64,000 nt of DNA from Camellia lanceoleosa (taxonomy: Eukaryota > Streptophyta > Magnoliopsida > Ericales > Theaceae). Below are positions 62,801-64,000 of this stretch, piece by piece. The stretch lies in the NCBI GenBank assembly GCA_025200525.1, contig CM045762.1, positions 190,799,154 to 190,863,153 on the forward strand, written 5' to 3'. The position numbers were made by a program, and so were the translations under genes. Position 1 is the first letter of the stretch; every line of letters begins with the position of its first letter. A model generated the notes under the pieces. That model saw nothing but the letters and a program-made list of their open reading frames with translations, had not been told where the DNA came from and did not search any database.

Positions 62801-64000
62801 GGATTCTCCTGCACAGTTTCAAATATGTAAATTCGTCGTTTACGTACCATTTCTCACGCATTAGGGTTCGAACACTAGAACACCTATACGGATTCTCCAG
62901 CATAGTGGCAGATATGTAAATACGGCATTTACTTACCATATCTTGCTCATTAGGATTCGAACACTCAAACACCTATACGGATTCTCCTGCACTGTGGTTG
63001 ATATGTAAATACGGCGTTTACTTACCATTTCTCAAGCATAAGGGTTCGAACAATCCAACACCTTTACGGATTCGCCTGCACAGTGGCAGATATTTAAATA
63101 CGGCGTTTACTTACCATTTCTAACGCATTAGGGTTCGAACACTCGAACACCAATACAGATTCTGCTGCACAGTGGCAGATATGTAAACACGGCCTTTACT
63201 TACCATTTCTCACGCATTAGAGTTCGAACACTCGAACACCTATGCGCATTCTCCTGCACAGTGGCAGATAGGTAAATACGGCGTTCACTTACCATTTCTC
63301 AAGCATTAGGGTTCGAACACTCGAACACCTATACGGATTCTCCTGCACAGTAGCAGATATGTAAATACAGCATTTACTTTCCATTTTCTCACTTATTAGT
63401 GTTCGAACATTCGAACATTCGAACACCTATACGGATTCTCCGGCACAATGGCAGATATGTAAATATGGCGTTTACTTACCATTTCTCAAGCATTAGGGTT
63501 CAACCACTCGACCACCCATACAGATTCTCCTGCACAGTGGCAGCTATGTGAATACAGCGTTTACTTACCATTTCTCACGCATTACACGAAAACTCGAACA
63601 CCTGTACGGATTCGCCTGCACAGTGGCAGATATGTAAATACGGCGGTTACTTACCATTTCTCACGCATTAGGGTTCGAACACTCGGACACCTATACAGAT
63701 TCTCCTGCACAGTGGCAGATCTGTAAATACGACATTTACTTAAAATTTCTCACGCATTGGGGTCGAACACATGAACACCTATACGGATTCTCCTGCATAG
63801 TGGCAGATAGGTAAATACGGCATTTACTTTCCATTTCTCAGGCATTAGGGTTCGAACCCTCGAACACCTATACGGATTCTCCTGCACAGTGGCAAATATG
63901 TAAATACATCGTTTACAAACCATTTCTCAAGTATTACAGTTCGAACACTCGACCACCTATACGGATTCTCCTGCACAGTCGCAGATTTGTAAATACGGCG
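56000..64000. repeat. About 53-54-monomer (4.76-4.79 kb) higher-order repeat, second copy cut by the window end
   Basis: Markers recur at a near constant offset. CCATATCTCAAG is at 56141 and 60897 (4,756). TTGCTCATTAGG is at about 57038 and 61796 (4,758), and about 58181 and 62943 (4,762). A GTGTTCGAACATTCGAACACC monomer is at about 57555 and 62322 (4,767), and about 58620 and 63384 (4,764). GTTTACAAACCATTTC is at 59124 and 63911 (4,787). A smaller period of about 1.07-1.15 kb is nested inside each copy. Confidence 0.85.

Larger units (their letters stand above)
49933..64000. repeat. 89 bp satellite array, right segment
   Basis: This is the same monomer family, resuming at ACGTTTACTTATC rather than in phase with the left flank, and continuing to the window end. 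It is more clearly organised in long higher-order units than the left part (listed separately). Several monomers are damaged: about 51585-51700, 53625-53745, 57220-57355, 58750-58870, 58960-59020, 60330-60365 and 62515-62550. In the cases I checked the paralogous higher-order copy is intact. Confidence 0.97.

Noticed and set aside
1..64000. CENP-B box in the monomer
   Set aside because: TTCG is present, but the required CGGG at the proper distance is not. Only general dyad symmetry can be claimed.
1..64000. Genuine tRNA genes at the GGTTCGAACCC sites
   Set aside because: No cloverleaf with acceptor and anticodon stems can be drawn around them; only box-like motifs are present.

Overview
The window is nuclear DNA of a higher plant, and I see no ordinary cellular gene in it. 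It is a satellite DNA array interrupted by two LTR-retrotransposon insertions. The plant assignment rests on three things: Ty3/gypsy-type LTR elements with TG...CA ends, a Gag with a plant-type Cys/His knuckle, and an antisense gene encoding a plant mobile domain (PMD). The species cannot be told from sequence alone. A centromeric or pericentromeric location is plausible but not shown.

Layout. (1) 1-16628, 19501-30223 and 49933-64000 are one tandem satellite with an 89 bp monomer. Its monomers carry a GTTCGA-ACAC-TCGAAC dyad and a sequence close to the Pol III B box. The monomers are organised in several higher-order periods: 13 monomers (1,156-1,157 bp) at the left end, about 29 monomers at 8.5-12.2 kb, about 20 monomers (1.77 kb) at 52.6-56.8 kb, and about 53-54 monomers (4.76-4.79 kb) from about 56.0 kb to the window end. 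(2) 16629-19495 is a 2,867 bp insert bounded by TG...CA and a perfect 5 bp target duplication (ACCAC). It is best read as a solo LTR. It carries four pairs of a 10 bp palindrome, each pair spaced exactly 20 bp. (3) 30224-49932 is a Ty3/gypsy element of Tat/Ogre-like type with 3.7 kb LTRs. Its internal region has an internally shortened gag, no pol, an antisense multi-exon PMD gene with its own TATA box, and a long stretch of tandem and dispersed hairpin repeats. The second LTR is followed by a primer-binding site and 5' leader, and then satellite resumes abruptly. The structure is therefore LTR-internal-LTR-truncated internal, which points to recombination followed by deletion.

How the parts relate. 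The satellite is the host array and both elements landed in it. The Tat-like element is non-autonomous: without protease, reverse transcriptase, RNase H and integrase it would need a partner element. Its PMD gene has a clear exon structure with GT-AG introns but carries a one-base frameshift in a homopolymer and an in-frame stop, so this copy is probably dead unless the lesions are sequence errors.

Caution on sequence quality. Several short patches, both in the satellite and in the left LTR, are dense in small indels while a near-identical paralogue elsewhere in the window is clean. These look like local consensus errors and should not be read as biology without checking the reads.
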